64,000 nt of DNA from Bacteroidaceae bacterium (GCA_017536765.1 JAFXGV010000026.1:32475-96474), one strand, 5' to 3'. Shown: positions 1-9,244, numbered from the stretch's first letter. The notes: generated from the letters alone by a model not told the origin. Program-made: numbers and translations.

Positions 1-2
1 GT

Positions 3-287
3 AAAGCTCGCGAGAAAAAGAACAACAAACGCTTTATTGCCTGGATGGAAGAGGGGCGCAAGCAGGGGCTGTTCCGCGAAGATGCCGACTTTGAGATACT
101 CGCTTTTATATTGCAACGAGACCTGGAGCTCATTATGACGGTAAACAAGCAACCCGGCAACAGCGACCTCAGCCGCTACAAGCCCGAGGAGCTCGGCCGC
201 CTGCTCATTCTGTTCTACCTGCGAGGCATTGCCACGGCAAAAGGACGAGAAAAGATTGAAGACTTTATACAGAAGAATAAACAATAA
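3..287 (+). CDS. TetR/AcrR-type transcriptional regulator, C-terminal part (partial)
   Basis: The reading frame is open from the window edge, so the N-terminal helix-turn-helix part lies outside; about 94 residues are visible. The visible part is helical and resembles the ligand-binding C-terminal domain of TetR-type regulators. It ends 10 bases before a TolC-type gene and heads a TolC/adaptor/RND-pump operon, an arrangement in which Bacteroidota TetR-type proteins commonly act as local repressors of the pump. The family call rests mainly on this context because the DNA-binding domain is missing here. An internal ATG at 45 exists but is not the true start. Confidence 0.55.
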   Translation, partial: KAREKKNNKRFIAWMEEGRKQGLFREDADFEILAFILQRDLELIMTVNKQPGNSDLSRYKPEELGRLLILFYLRGIATAKGREKIEDFIQKNKQ

Positions 288-297
288 AATAACAATT

Positions 298-1617
298 ATG
301 AATCTTAAAATGCGATTGACAACAGTGGTAGCCCTGCTGGCAATGTTAATGCCGGCACGTGCACAGGAGGCCACACCCACAATGCACCTTACACTCGACA
401 AAGCCATTGAGCTTGCTATGAGCGAGAACCCCACAATAAAGGTTGCAGAGAAGGAGATTGAGTTGAAGAAGGTATCGAAGAACGAGGCTTGGCAGAACCT
501 GCTGCCCACAGCAACGATTAACGGTAGCGTGAACTATGCAATAAAGGCGGCCGAGATGAACTTGGGCGGCCAGACATTCAAAATGGGTAAAGACGATGCA
601 AGCACCTGGAACGGCACCCTGCAGGTATCACTCCCCGTGTTTGCACCCGCAATATACAAGAGTATGAGCCTCACCAAGGCCGACGTGGAGCTTGCCGTGG
701 AGAAGAGCCGCGGTTCAAAGATTGACCTTGTGAACCAAGTAACAAAAGCATACTACCAGCTGATGCTTGCACAGGACTCTTACACCGTGCTGATGGAAAA
801 CTACAAGCTGGCCGAGGAGAATTTCAACATTGTAAACGCAAAGTTCCAGCAGGGAAGCGTGAGCGAGTATGACAAGATAAGCGCCGAGGTACAAAAGAGC
901 AACGCCTGGCCCTCTGTAATAAGCGGCAAAAACGCTGTGGAGATTGCCAAATTGCAACTGAAAGTGCTTATGGGCATTACAGCCGATGTGAACCTCGTGA
1001 TTGACGACAACCTCAAAAACCACGAGAGCGAGATGGACAAGAATGCCGCAAAACAAGCCATCGACCTGCAGAACAACTCAGCATTGAGGAGCATCGACCT
1101 GCAAGCACAACTGCTCAAGAAGCAGCGTGGTTTGTTGAAAACCAACTTCTTGCCCACACTCGCCTTGTCGGGCAACCTGCAATACCAATCGCTTTACAAC
1201 GAGGATTGGAAAGTTATGGACTACACCTGGGGCAACAGCTCATCTGTAGCACTTTCGTTGAGCATTCCCCTGTTCCAGGCAAGCAATTTCACAAAGCTCA
1301 AAAGCAACAAGATACAGCAGTGGCAGCTTGCCGAGACACGCACCAACACCGAGCGTATGCTCAATATGCAGGCACAAAGCTACCTTGACAATATGACAAA
1401 GAGTGCCGAGCAGCTCGAGAGTAACAAAACCGCTGTGGAGCTTGCAAAGAAGGGGCTGGAGATAAGCCAAAAGCGTTACGACGTGGGTAAAGGCACCATT
1501 CTGGAGCTCACAAACTCGCAGGTATCGCTCACAAACGTACAGCTGAGCTACAATAACACCATATACGACTACTTGGTGGCAAAATCGGAATTGAACACAG
1601 TTTTAGGAAAGGAATAA
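298..1617 (+). CDS. TolC family outer membrane efflux protein
   Basis: A 439-residue outer membrane channel component of an RND-type efflux system. The start chosen at 298 gives a signal peptide ending near ARA-Q at residues 20-23; the longer frame from 229 would run into the preceding gene and bury the signal. The mature part is a long alpha-helical protein with two internally similar halves, typical of TolC trimers that form a beta-barrel in the outer membrane and a helical periplasmic tunnel. Length is usual for the family. It is followed by the adaptor and pump genes, with which it should form one export complex. Substrate cannot be read from sequence. Confidence 0.9.
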   Translation: MNLKMRLTTVVALLAMLMPARAQEATPTMHLTLDKAIELAMSENPTIKVAEKEIELKKVSKNEAWQNLLPTATINGSVNYAIKAAEMNLGGQTFKMGKDDASTWNGTLQVSLPVFAPAIYKSMSLTKADVELAVEKSRGSKIDLVNQVTKAYYQLMLAQDSYTVLMENYKLAEENFNIVNAKFQQGSVSEYDKISAEVQKSNAWPSVISGKNAVEIAKLQLKVLMGITADVNLVIDDNLKNHESEMDKNAAKQAIDLQNNSALRSIDLQAQLLKKQRGLLKTNFLPTLALSGNLQYQSLYNEDWKVMDYTWGNSSSVALSLSIPLFQASNFTKLKSNKIQQWQLAETRTNTERMLNMQAQSYLDNMTKSAEQLESNKTAVELAKKGLEISQKRYDVGKGTILELTNSQVSLTNVQLSYNNTIYDYLVAKSELNTVLGKE

Positions 1618-1631
1618 AAACAAAACTTTGT

Positions 1632-1713
1632 TTTGTCATTCTGAGCATTAGCGAAGAATCTCATACAAAAAGCAATAGGGATTTTTCATCCTTGCAGTCG
1701 TCAAAATGACAAA
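1632..1713. repeat. Short inverted-repeat-bounded intergenic element, copy 1
   Basis: The gap between the TolC and adaptor genes is filled by an about 82-base element whose ends are inverted repeats: TTTGTCATTCTGA on the left and, read on the other strand, TTTGTCATTTTGA on the right. Just inside the left end it carries AGCGAAGAATCTC. The same end sequence and inner GCGAAG...ATCTC pattern recur in the element at 59918-60050. It has no coding capacity, so it is a REP/MITE-like non-autonomous repeat rather than an insertion sequence. It sits inside an operon, so its RNA can fold into a long hairpin between tolC and the adaptor gene. Confidence 0.7.
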
Positions 1714-1748
1714 GAGAAGAAACAAACAAAAAAAACATATAGACGATT

Positions 1749-2777
1749 ATGAAAAAGAATCTGACATTTATCGCATTGGCCGCAACTGCCATTCTATGTT
1801 CTTGCGGCAGTTCAGAGAAAACAGAGACAGCTGAAACCACACAGGTGGAGGTGCAGCAGGAGAAACCCAAAGTGAAGATTGCACAGGTGGTAGCCGAGGA
1901 GGTTGCACAGCTTGAGCAATACACTACAACCGTGGAGGCCGAGGTTAAGAACAACATCATTCCCAGCTCGGCACTGCGCATCGAAAAGATTCTTGTTGAG
2001 GTGGGCGACAACGTGCGCAAAGGCCAGAAACTGGTATTGCTCGATGCAAGCAGCCTCGACCAGTTGAAACTGCAGGTTGAGAATCAGGAGATAGATTTCA
2101 AACGCATTGAGGAGCTCTACAAAGTGGGCGGTGCCTCAAAAGCAGAATACGATAACGCCAAGACACAGTTGGAGGTAAACAAGCGTGCACTTGCCAACAA
2201 GTTGGAGAACACTGTGCTTGTGAGCCCCATCGACGGTGTCGTATCGGCACGTAACTACGACAACGGCGATATGTATGGCAGCAAGCCCATTTTAGTGGTG
2301 GAGCAGATTTCTCCCGTGAAGATGAAGATAAATGTGAGCGAGAGCCTCTATGCACAGACCAACAAGAGCTTGGCAGTAACAGCCACATTCGACACTTATG
2401 GCGATGAAAAATTCACAGGAAAGATTGATATTATATACCCCACTATCGATGCAACCACACACACATTCCCCGTGGAGATTAAGATTGCCAACAATGACCG
2501 CAAGGTGCGCCCCGGTATGTTTGGGCAAGTAACAGTGAACTTTGGTACAAAGAGCCACGTGGTTGTGCCCGACCAGGCTGTCGTTAAGCAGGCCGGTGCA
2601 GGCGATTACTATGTTTACACATACGAAAACGGAAGAGTTACATATAACAAGGTAGAACTTGGCCGTCGTATGGGCGACAAATATGAGCTCATTTCGGGTA
2701 TCGAACCCGGCAGTTCTGTTGTAATTGCAGGACACACAGGGCTCAACAATGGCAAAGAAGTTGAAGTGATTGAATAA
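1749..2777 (+). CDS. RND efflux periplasmic adaptor (membrane fusion) lipoprotein
   Basis: A 342-residue adaptor that links the inner membrane pump to the TolC channel. The N-terminus is a lipoprotein signal with a lipobox ending at Cys19 (LCSC), so it should be anchored by lipid. The body has the usual order: a first half of the lipoyl/barrel-sandwich domain (about residues 70-110), a short helical hairpin, the second lipoyl half (about 155-180, with SPIDGVVSARN), a beta-barrel and a membrane-proximal domain at the C-terminus. The helical hairpin is short compared with AcrA. It lies between the TolC and RND genes in the same orientation and belongs to that operon. Confidence 0.92.
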   Translation: MKKNLTFIALAATAILCSCGSSEKTETAETTQVEVQQEKPKVKIAQVVAEEVAQLEQYTTTVEAEVKNNIIPSSALRIEKILVEVGDNVRKGQKLVLLDASSLDQLKLQVENQEIDFKRIEELYKVGGASKAEYDNAKTQLEVNKRALANKLENTVLVSPIDGVVSARNYDNGDMYGSKPILVVEQISPVKMKINVSESLYAQTNKSLAVTATFDTYGDEKFTGKIDIIYPTIDATTHTFPVEIKIANNDRKVRPGMFGQVTVNFGTKSHVVVPDQAVVKQAGAGDYYVYTYENGRVTYNKVELGRRMGDKYELISGIEPGSSVVIAGHTGLNNGKEVEVIE

Positions 2778-2800
2778 TAACACAATAAACATTATATAAT

Positions 2801-5800
2801 ATGAGCATATATGAAAGTGCGGTGAAAAAACCGATTATGACATCGCTATGCTTTATTGCGATTGCTCTATTCGGCCTTTTCTCGCTATCAAAACTCCCCA
2901 TCGACCTATATCCCGATATTGAGACAAACACTCTTATGGTATTTACATACTATAACGGTGCAAGTGCTTCGGATATTGAGAACAATGTAACACGCCCATT
3001 GGAGAACACTCTTAACTCAGTGGAACACCTCAAGCACATCAAATCGGATTCGCGTGAGAATGTATCGGTTATCACACTTGAGTTTGAGTTCGGATACGAT
3101 ATAGACAACCTCACCAACGACGTGCGCGACAAGTTAGATATGGTATCATCGTCGCTCCCCGACGAGGCCAACACGCCTATCATCTTCAAATTCTCTACCG
3201 ATATGATTCCCATCATTGTAATGTCGGTAAAGGCCGAAGAGAGCCAGAGCGCACTATACAAAATACTTGATGACAATGTGGCCAACCCCCTTGCCCGTAT
3301 CGACGGTGTGGGTTCAGTATCTATCGCCGGTGCTCCCGAGCGCGAGATAAACATCTATATGGACCCTATAAAAATGGAGGCATACAATATACCCGTGGAG
3401 ACTGTAAGTTCTATAATTGCGGCCGAAAACCGCAATATCCCGGGTGGCAACTTCGATGTGGGTAACAACACCTATTCGCTGCGTGTTGAAGGCGAATTTA
3501 AGGATCCTCGCCAGATGATGGATCTTGTTGTGGGCACACACAACGGTGCCAATGTATATTTGAAGGATATTGCCCGCATTGTTGACAACGTACAAGAGCG
3601 CTCGCAGCACACATACATAGAGGGCCAGCAGGGAGCTATGATTATTGTGCAGAAGCAGAGCGGTGGTAACTCGGTTGCAATCTCCAAAGCAGTAAAAGAA
3701 GAGCTCCCCAATCTGCAAAAGCGCCTGCCCTCGGATGTGGAACTTGAAATAATGATTGACACATCGGACAATATTCTAAACACTGTAAACACACTTTCGA
3801 GCACCATACGCGATGCTATGATATTTGTGGTACTTGTGGTATTCATCTTCCTTGGCCGATGGAGAGCTACAGTGATTATTGCTATTACCATTCCCTTCTC
3901 GCTTGTAGCATCATTCATTTATCTGTTTGCAACGGGTGGTTCAATAAACATTATTTCGCTATCCTGTTTAAGTATCGCCATTGGTTCGGTTGTAGACGAC
4001 GCCATCGTGGTATTGGAGAACGTAACATCGCATATTGAACGAGGTTCAGACCCCAACAATGCCGCCGTGCACGGTACCAATGAGGTTGCAGTTTCGGTTA
4101 TAGCATCTACCCTGACTATGTGGGCCGTATTCTTCCCATTGACTATGGTTACCGGTATGAGTGGAGTCCTCTTTAAGCAACTTGGTTGGATGATGTGTAT
4201 CATTATGCTCATATCAACAGCAGCCGCCCTTTCACTCACACCTATGATGTGTGCAAAGATGCTTAAACTGCAGAAGAAACAGAGCAAGTTCTTCATAACC
4301 TTCTACAAACCCATTCAAAAGGTACTCGACATCATTGATATTAAATATGCAATTGCAGTAAACTGGGCAATGCGCCACCGCTGGACAACGCTTGCAGCCT
4401 GTTTCGGTCTCTTCTTGGTGAGTTTGCTTTGTGCAAAAGGTATCAAGAGCGAGTTCTTCCCTGCAAACGACAACGGCCGTGTGGGAGTAAGCTTGGAAAT
4501 GCCTATAGGCACACGTATAGAGCGTTCACAGGAGGTTGGTTTGCGCCTCACCAAACTATGGATGGACCGCTATGGTGACCAGCTCATTGCCTGCGGTTTC
4601 ACAACAGGACAAGCCGACGAGAATAACACTTTTGCTTCGCTCAGTGACAACGGTACTCACATCATATCGTTTAACATAATGTTTGTACCCTCGAACGAAC
4701 GCGAAAAGAGTCTTGAAATCCTATGCGACGAAATGCGTGCCGACCTTAAGATGTTCCCCGAACTTGCCAAAAGCAATGTAATGCTTGGCGGTAGTCAAGG
4801 TGGTGGTATGGGTGGCCAGTCTATGGCATCGTTCGAGATATACGGATACGATATGGAAACAACCGACCGCCTATCAAAAGAACTTGCATCATCGCTAAGG
4901 GAGTGGGAAAAAGTGACACAGGTAAACATCAGCCGTAGCGACTACCAACCGCAATATATAGTTGATTTTGACCGCGAAAAACTGGCAATGCACGGTCTCA
5001 ACCTATCTACTGCAGCAAATTATATGCGTAACCGCTACAATGGAGCGCTTGCCACATACTACCGCGAAGATGGTGATGAATACGACGTAAAAGTACGTTA
5101 TGAGCCCAATGCACGCCAGAGCATAAACGACATTGAGAACATTGTTATATATGGCAGCAACGGACAGCCTGTACGCATAAAGGAACTCGGTAAAGTTGTA
5201 CTTAACGAAATGCCCCCTACCATTGAGCGTAAGGATCGTGAGCGCATCGTTACCGTAGATGCGGTACTTGCAGCCGGAACAGCGCTTAGCGATGGAGTGA
5301 ACTACGGACAAGCTATTATTGACAAGATGGATATCCCTGCCGGAATATCTATTGAGGTGGCCGGTTCGTACGAGGACCAACAGGATTCTAATCGCGACCT
5401 CGGACAACTTGCAATCATCATCCTTGTGATGGTATTCATAGTGATGGCATCGCAGTTCGAATCGCTCACCTACCCCTTCATTCTTATGATATCGGTGCTA
5501 TTTGCGATAAGTGGTGTATTGCTTGCCCTCTTCATTACCGGTACCAACCTTAATGTAATGTCGATGCTTGGTAGCATTATGCTTATAGGTATTGTTGTGA
5601 AGAATGGTATTGTGCTCATAGACTATACTATGCTGTTGCGCGAAAGAGGTCTTGGTGTTATTCAGGCCTGCGTAGGCGCAGCCAAGAGCCGTATGCGTCC
5701 CGTGCTTATGACCACCCTCACCACCATTCTTGGTATGGTGCCTTTGGCAGTGAGCCAAGGTGTAGGTGCCGAGATGTGGCGTCCTTTGGGTATTGCCATC

Positions 5801-5983
5801 ATAGGCGGTCTCACGGTATCCACTATAATGACACTTATATACGTACCTGCAATGTATGGTATATTTGCCGGTAACGGTATCCAGAACCGTCGCCGCGCCA
5901 TAAAGAAACAGCGCGAGTTACAGGCATACTGGAACGAGAATAAAGAGACAGAGCAATTAAAAGGCAAAGACAAAAAGCATTAA
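2801..5983 (+). CDS. RND family multidrug-type efflux pump (AcrB-like permease)
   Basis: A 1060-residue proton-driven inner membrane pump. The protein has the RND plan: TM1 at residues about 10-28, a large periplasmic loop, TM2-6, a second periplasmic loop and TM7-12. TM4 carries the paired aspartates (GSVVDDAIVVLEN) used for proton relay in the hydrophobe/amphiphile-exporting branch; no heavy-metal-branch signature was noticed. Length is normal. It follows the adaptor gene by 23 bases and precedes a PII-like gene. With TolC and the adaptor it would export drugs, bile salts or endogenous compounds; the actual substrate is unknown. Confidence 0.93.
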   Translation: MSIYESAVKKPIMTSLCFIAIALFGLFSLSKLPIDLYPDIETNTLMVFTYYNGASASDIENNVTRPLENTLNSVEHLKHIKSDSRENVSVITLEFEFGYDIDNLTNDVRDKLDMVSSSLPDEANTPIIFKFSTDMIPIIVMSVKAEESQSALYKILDDNVANPLARIDGVGSVSIAGAPEREINIYMDPIKMEAYNIPVETVSSIIAAENRNIPGGNFDVGNNTYSLRVEGEFKDPRQMMDLVVGTHNGANVYLKDIARIVDNVQERSQHTYIEGQQGAMIIVQKQSGGNSVAISKAVKEELPNLQKRLPSDVELEIMIDTSDNILNTVNTLSSTIRDAMIFVVLVVFIFLGRWRATVIIAITIPFSLVASFIYLFATGGSINIISLSCLSIAIGSVVDDAIVVLENVTSHIERGSDPNNAAVHGTNEVAVSVIASTLTMWAVFFPLTMVTGMSGVLFKQLGWMMCIIMLISTAAALSLTPMMCAKMLKLQKKQSKFFITFYKPIQKVLDIIDIKYAIAVNWAMRHRWTTLAACFGLFLVSLLCAKGIKSEFFPANDNGRVGVSLEMPIGTRIERSQEVGLRLTKLWMDRYGDQLIACGFTTGQADENNTFASLSDNGTHIISFNIMFVPSNEREKSLEILCDEMRADLKMFPELAKSNVMLGGSQGGGMGGQSMASFEIYGYDMETTDRLSKELASSLREWEKVTQVNISRSDYQPQYIVDFDREKLAMHGLNLSTAANYMRNRYNGALATYYREDGDEYDVKVRYEPNARQSINDIENIVIYGSNGQPVRIKELGKVVLNEMPPTIERKDRERIVTVDAVLAAGTALSDGVNYGQAIIDKMDIPAGISIEVAGSYEDQQDSNRDLGQLAIIILVMVFIVMASQFESLTYPFILMISVLFAISGVLLALFITGTNLNVMSMLGSIMLIGIVVKNGIVLIDYTMLLRERGLGVIQACVGAAKSRMRPVLMTTLTTILGMVPLAVSQGVGAEMWRPLGIAIIGGLTVSTIMTLIYVPAMYGIFAGNGIQNRRRAIKKQRELQAYWNENKETEQLKGKDKKH

Positions 5984-6016
5984 TTGCCACCATAATTCAA
6001 TAAAACAGGAATAATT

Positions 6017-6310
6017 ATGAAAAGTATATTCATTACATTCGATATTTCTCACAAAGAGAAGATTGTTGATATGCTCACACATAACAGCTGTCGCGGTTAC
6101 TCCTTCTTTGACCAAATACAAGGACGCGGTTCAAAGACAGGCGATCCCCACTATGGTTCACACGCGTGGCCCTCGATGTGTGGTTCCATAATAACCATTG
6201 TAGATGACAACAAGGTGGCCAAAATTCTTAAAGACATTGAGGCCATTGACAAAGAGACACCGCAGTTAGGCCTGCGTGCCTTTGTGTGGAACATTGAGCA
6301 ACAGTACTAA
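6017..6310 (+). CDS. Small PII-like protein at the end of the efflux operon
   Basis: A 97-residue soluble protein with a beta-alpha-beta beta-alpha-beta pattern (MKSIFITFDI, then an alpha segment, GSIITIVDD, then KILKDIEAI and LRAFVWNIEQ) reminiscent of the ferredoxin-like PII fold. It lacks the long T-loop with the uridylylated tyrosine of GlnB/GlnK. Small PII-like proteins (for example the DUF3240 group) are known to sit beside RND pump genes, so a role in sensing or tuning this pump is a fair inference but unproven. It starts 33 bases after the pump gene and is followed directly by a strong terminator, so it is the last gene of the operon. Confidence 0.6.
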   Translation: MKSIFITFDISHKEKIVDMLTHNSCRGYSFFDQIQGRGSKTGDPHYGSHAWPSMCGSIITIVDDNKVAKILKDIEAIDKETPQLGLRAFVWNIEQQY

Positions 6311-6324
6311 AAAGAGATAATCAC

Positions 6325-6366
6325 TTCAAGAAAGCCGCGCCAAAATTTTGGCGCGGCTTTCTTGAA
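6325..6366. terminator. Perfect 42-base palindrome, bidirectional-type terminator
   Basis: A perfect inverted repeat with 21-base arms centred between 6345 and 6346 (core GCCGCGCCAAAA/TTTTGGCGCGGC). It lies 14 bases after the PII-like gene stop codon and before the promoter of the next unit. The A-rich and T-rich flanks of the GC stem fit an intrinsic terminator for the efflux operon. Confidence 0.85.
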
Positions 6367-6411
6367 TATATCCTTTTTGCATCAGGTTACCGAAATCTCC
6401 CTTATTTTTAC

Positions 6412-6419
6412 TATCTTCG
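6412..6419 (+). promoter_or_regulatory. Candidate -7 box TATCTTCG for the DUF4105 gene
   Basis: TATCTTCG matches the Bacteroidota -7 pattern TAnnTTyG and lies 20 bases before the ATG at 6440. No convincing -33 TTG is placed at the usual 19-21 base spacing, so the call rests on the -7 box and position. Confidence 0.55.
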
Positions 6420-6439
6420 CGGGCGTAAAACAAAGAACA

Positions 6440-7630
6440 ATGACAAGAACACTTACACACACCATAAAACAACTGTTCATAGCCTTTGCATTTATTGCAA
6501 TGGCGCTGCAACCTGTCCGTGCCGGTGAGGCACGGGTGAGTCTGCTCACCTGCTCCCCCGGCGAGGAGGTATATGAACTGTTCGGCCACACAGCCCTGCG
6601 ATACACCGACGACAAGAGCGATATCGTGTTCGGATATGGCTACTTCAGTTTCAACACCCCCAATTTCGTATGGCGCTTCATTCTTGGGGAAACCGATTAT
6701 ATGGCAGGTGCCGTGGATTACAGCAGTTTCATTGAAGAGTACAGGCTGCGCGGGGCGGGTGTAACCGAACAGATTATTCCACTCGATTCGCTTCAAAAGG
6801 AGCAGCTGCTGCGGGCACTTATAACCAACTGCCGAATGGAGAACCGTGTTTACCGGTACAACTATTTCTACAACAACTGCACAACCAAAATACGCGACAT
6901 ACTCACCGAGCACATAGGTGCAGGGAATATTGAATATAACGCACCCTTGCAGGCAGCAACAATACGAGAGGCCCTTGCCGCACACACCGCTGTGCAGCCG
7001 TGGAGCGAATTCGGCATAAACCTGTTGCTTGGCGCCGACATCGATGCCCCTGCCACAAGCGATGTATTGCAGTTTCTTCCGGCCTATCTGATGAACGATT
7101 TTGCCACTGCGCAGATAACAGGCGAGGCGGGCAACCGCCCGCTGGTGAGCGAGCAGAAGGAGCTGTTGCAACCTGTGGAGAAGGCAAAAACGCCCAACCA
7201 CCTCACCCCCTTCAACTGCGCTCTGCTGCTGTTGCTCTTCACTATGATAATTATGCTGTGCGAGGTGCGCAGCCACAGGATATTCTGGGGTTACGACATA
7301 CTGCTTATGGGAACACAGGGCTTAGCCGGCACGTTGCTGCTGTTTATGACAACCTGCTCGCAGCATCCTGCGGTGGATAACAATTTCCTGCTTATATGGC
7401 TTAACCCACTGCCGCTCTTACTGCTGCCCCTGCTCATATATTGCGCGATAAAACATAAACACCCCACGTTTATGTGGATACAGGTGGCTATGGTTGTGGC
7501 ATTTATAATAAGTGCTCCATTTGTACCGCAGCATTACCCCGCCCCCATTTTCATCTATTCGACATCTATACTTGTACGTTCAATTTTTCACATATACCGA
7601 GAAAGAATATGCGAATTAAGCCTTTATTGA
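6440..7630 (+). CDS. DUF4105 membrane protein, Lnb-type lipoprotein N-acyltransferase candidate
   Basis: A 396-residue envelope protein. The start at 6440 follows the -7 box and gives a signal peptide/anchor ending near VRAGEA; a longer frame from 6362 would begin inside the upstream terminator. The soluble N-terminal domain carries His50 (ELFGHTALRY) and Cys147 (YFYNNCTTK), a His/Cys pair arranged as in papain-like enzymes; about four hydrophobic segments follow from residue 250 on. From memory, a DUF4105 protein has been reported as the Bacteroides lipoprotein N-acyltransferase (Lnb); I cannot verify orthology here. Its 3' end overlaps the next gene by 22 bases, implying coupled translation. 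Confidence 0.75.
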   Translation: MTRTLTHTIKQLFIAFAFIAMALQPVRAGEARVSLLTCSPGEEVYELFGHTALRYTDDKSDIVFGYGYFSFNTPNFVWRFILGETDYMAGAVDYSSFIEEYRLRGAGVTEQIIPLDSLQKEQLLRALITNCRMENRVYRYNYFYNNCTTKIRDILTEHIGAGNIEYNAPLQAATIREALAAHTAVQPWSEFGINLLLGADIDAPATSDVLQFLPAYLMNDFATAQITGEAGNRPLVSEQKELLQPVEKAKTPNHLTPFNCALLLLLFTMIIMLCEVRSHRIFWGYDILLMGTQGLAGTLLLFMTTCSQHPAVDNNFLLIWLNPLPLLLLPLLIYCAIKHKHPTFMWIQVAMVVAFIISAPFVPQHYPAPIFIYSTSILVRSIFHIYRERICELSLY

Positions 7631-9153
7631 TTACATTGCTTGCACTCCCCTTGCTGTTGCAAGCACAGGAGAAGATAGAATCGCCCAAGCTTTTGGTTAC
7701 AATAACAATAGACCAGCTGCGTAGCGATTTTATGTATGAGTTCGAGGACCTATATACCCCCGACGGTTTCAAGCGTCTGCTGGCGGGAGGGCGTGTATAT
7801 CCCAACAGTTACTATGCCTTCGAGAACATCGACCGTGCATCGGCCACAGCCACTCTTGTTACCGGCACCAACCCATACACGCACGGCATTGTTGGCGAAC
7901 GATGGCTCGACCGCCATTCGTTGAACATTGTAGGGTGTGCCGACGACAGCAAACAGCAGGGATTATACACCAATGATAAGGTGTCGCCGGTGAAGCTGAA
8001 AGCCATAGCCCTTGCCGACGAGATAAAACGCGCCACACGCGGCAAAGCGCAGGTGTGCGTGATAGCCCCCGACTGCGAAGCGGCAGTAATGCAGGGCGGG
8101 CACGCTGCCGATGTGGTGCTGTGGAAGAACGACGACACCGGTTACTGGTGCAGTTCGTCGTACTACGGCCTCTTCCCCGACTGGGCTGCTAATATAAACA
8201 AGACAATTGTGGGCCGTTCGGCAAAATGGGAACCAATATTCCCCACCGAGCTATACAATAATTTTGGCGACAAAGCCCCCAAGCAATTCTCATACTCGTT
8301 CAACGGAAAGGATGACATACGCCTGTACAAGACAAGCGCCTGTATGAACGACGAGGTGAACGAGGTGGCTATTGCCTGTCTGCGCAGTGGCGATATGGGA
8401 ATGGACAACATAACCGATATGCTGTCGGTTACATACTACGCGGGCAACTACAACAATGTATCTATGGAGGACCGCCCCATTGAGATACAGGATATATACA
8501 CCCGCCTCGACAAGAACATTGCCGACCTTTTGAAGGAGATTGACCGTCGCATAGGATTAGAGAATGTGGTAATATCATTGGCATCCACGGGATATGTGGT
8601 GGAGGACGATTCCAACGATGAGAAATACCGCCTGCCATCGGGCACCGTGCATATGGACCGCGTGAAAGCCCTGTTGAACGTATATTTGAGCGCCCTCTTT
8701 GGCAAAGGGGATTACATAGACGGTTACTTCAACTCGGAGTTCTACCTCAACCGCAAAATGATGGAGCAACTGCAACTTAACAAGGTGGATATTGTAGCCC
8801 ACGCCGTGGAGTTCCTCAAAACGATTGACGGCATAGAAGATGTATTTACCATTTACCGTTTGGGCGGTATGCTAAGCCCCGAACTGCAATATGTGAAGAA
8901 CGGCTACAACGCAAAATGCTCGGGCGACATATGGTTGCGCCTTATGCCCGGCTGGAAGATGGCAAAGGACGTGCTGGAGGCAAGCAATCTTGTGCGCCGC
9001 AGCCCTGTGACATTCCCGATGATTATATTTGGTACAGGGGTAAAGGCCGAGGTGATAAACGAATTCACGCCTGCCAACATCATTGCTCCAGAACTTGCCA
9101 ACAGCCTGCACATACGCCGCCCCAACGACAATTGTTTGAGAATATTCAGGTAA
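7609..9153 (+). CDS. Alkaline-phosphatase-superfamily protein, probably catalytically degenerate
   Basis: A 514-residue exported protein (signal peptide to about QAQ20) with the N-terminal signature of PafA/nucleotide-pyrophosphatase-type enzymes: TITIDQLRSD with Asp35, then ASATATLVTGTNPYTHGI around residue 80. Key metal ligands of the family appear lost: the Asp-x3-His pair expected before IEIQDIYTRLD is Asn280/Val284, the Asp-His of the S/T-x-D-H-G motif is replaced in ASTGY (325-329), the C-terminal His motif is not recognisable, and Ser78 aligns with the nucleophilic Thr. It therefore may be a pseudo-enzyme with a binding or chaperoning role. The start at 7609 lies inside the DUF4105 gene; the longer frame from 7474 adds no signal sequence. 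Confidence 0.75.
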   Translation: MRIKPLLITLLALPLLLQAQEKIESPKLLVTITIDQLRSDFMYEFEDLYTPDGFKRLLAGGRVYPNSYYAFENIDRASATATLVTGTNPYTHGIVGERWLDRHSLNIVGCADDSKQQGLYTNDKVSPVKLKAIALADEIKRATRGKAQVCVIAPDCEAAVMQGGHAADVVLWKNDDTGYWCSSSYYGLFPDWAANINKTIVGRSAKWEPIFPTELYNNFGDKAPKQFSYSFNGKDDIRLYKTSACMNDEVNEVAIACLRSGDMGMDNITDMLSVTYYAGNYNNVSMEDRPIEIQDIYTRLDKNIADLLKEIDRRIGLENVVISLASTGYVVEDDSNDEKYRLPSGTVHMDRVKALLNVYLSALFGKGDYIDGYFNSEFYLNRKMMEQLQLNKVDIVAHAVEFLKTIDGIEDVFTIYRLGGMLSPELQYVKNGYNAKCSGDIWLRLMPGWKMAKDVLEASNLVRRSPVTFPMIIFGTGVKAEVINEFTPANIIAPELANSLHIRRPNDNCLRIFR

Positions 9154-9186
9154 ATCCTTGCAAACAAAGCCGAAAAGTTGCCGCAA

Positions 9187-9220
9187 ATTGCCGTAATTCG
9201 GATAATTTGCAGTACCTTTG
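9187..9220 (+). promoter_or_regulatory. Promoter for the coaX unit (-33 ATTG, -7 TACCTTTG)
   Basis: TACCTTTG at 9213-9220 is a full match to TAnnTTTG, and ATTG at 9187-9190 sits 22 bases upstream, close to the usual -33 position. The predicted transcript start is about 9227, leaving a leader of only about 18 bases before the start codon at 9245. Confidence 0.7.
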
Positions 9221-9244
9221 CAAGGATAAACAGAGAGCAAGATT

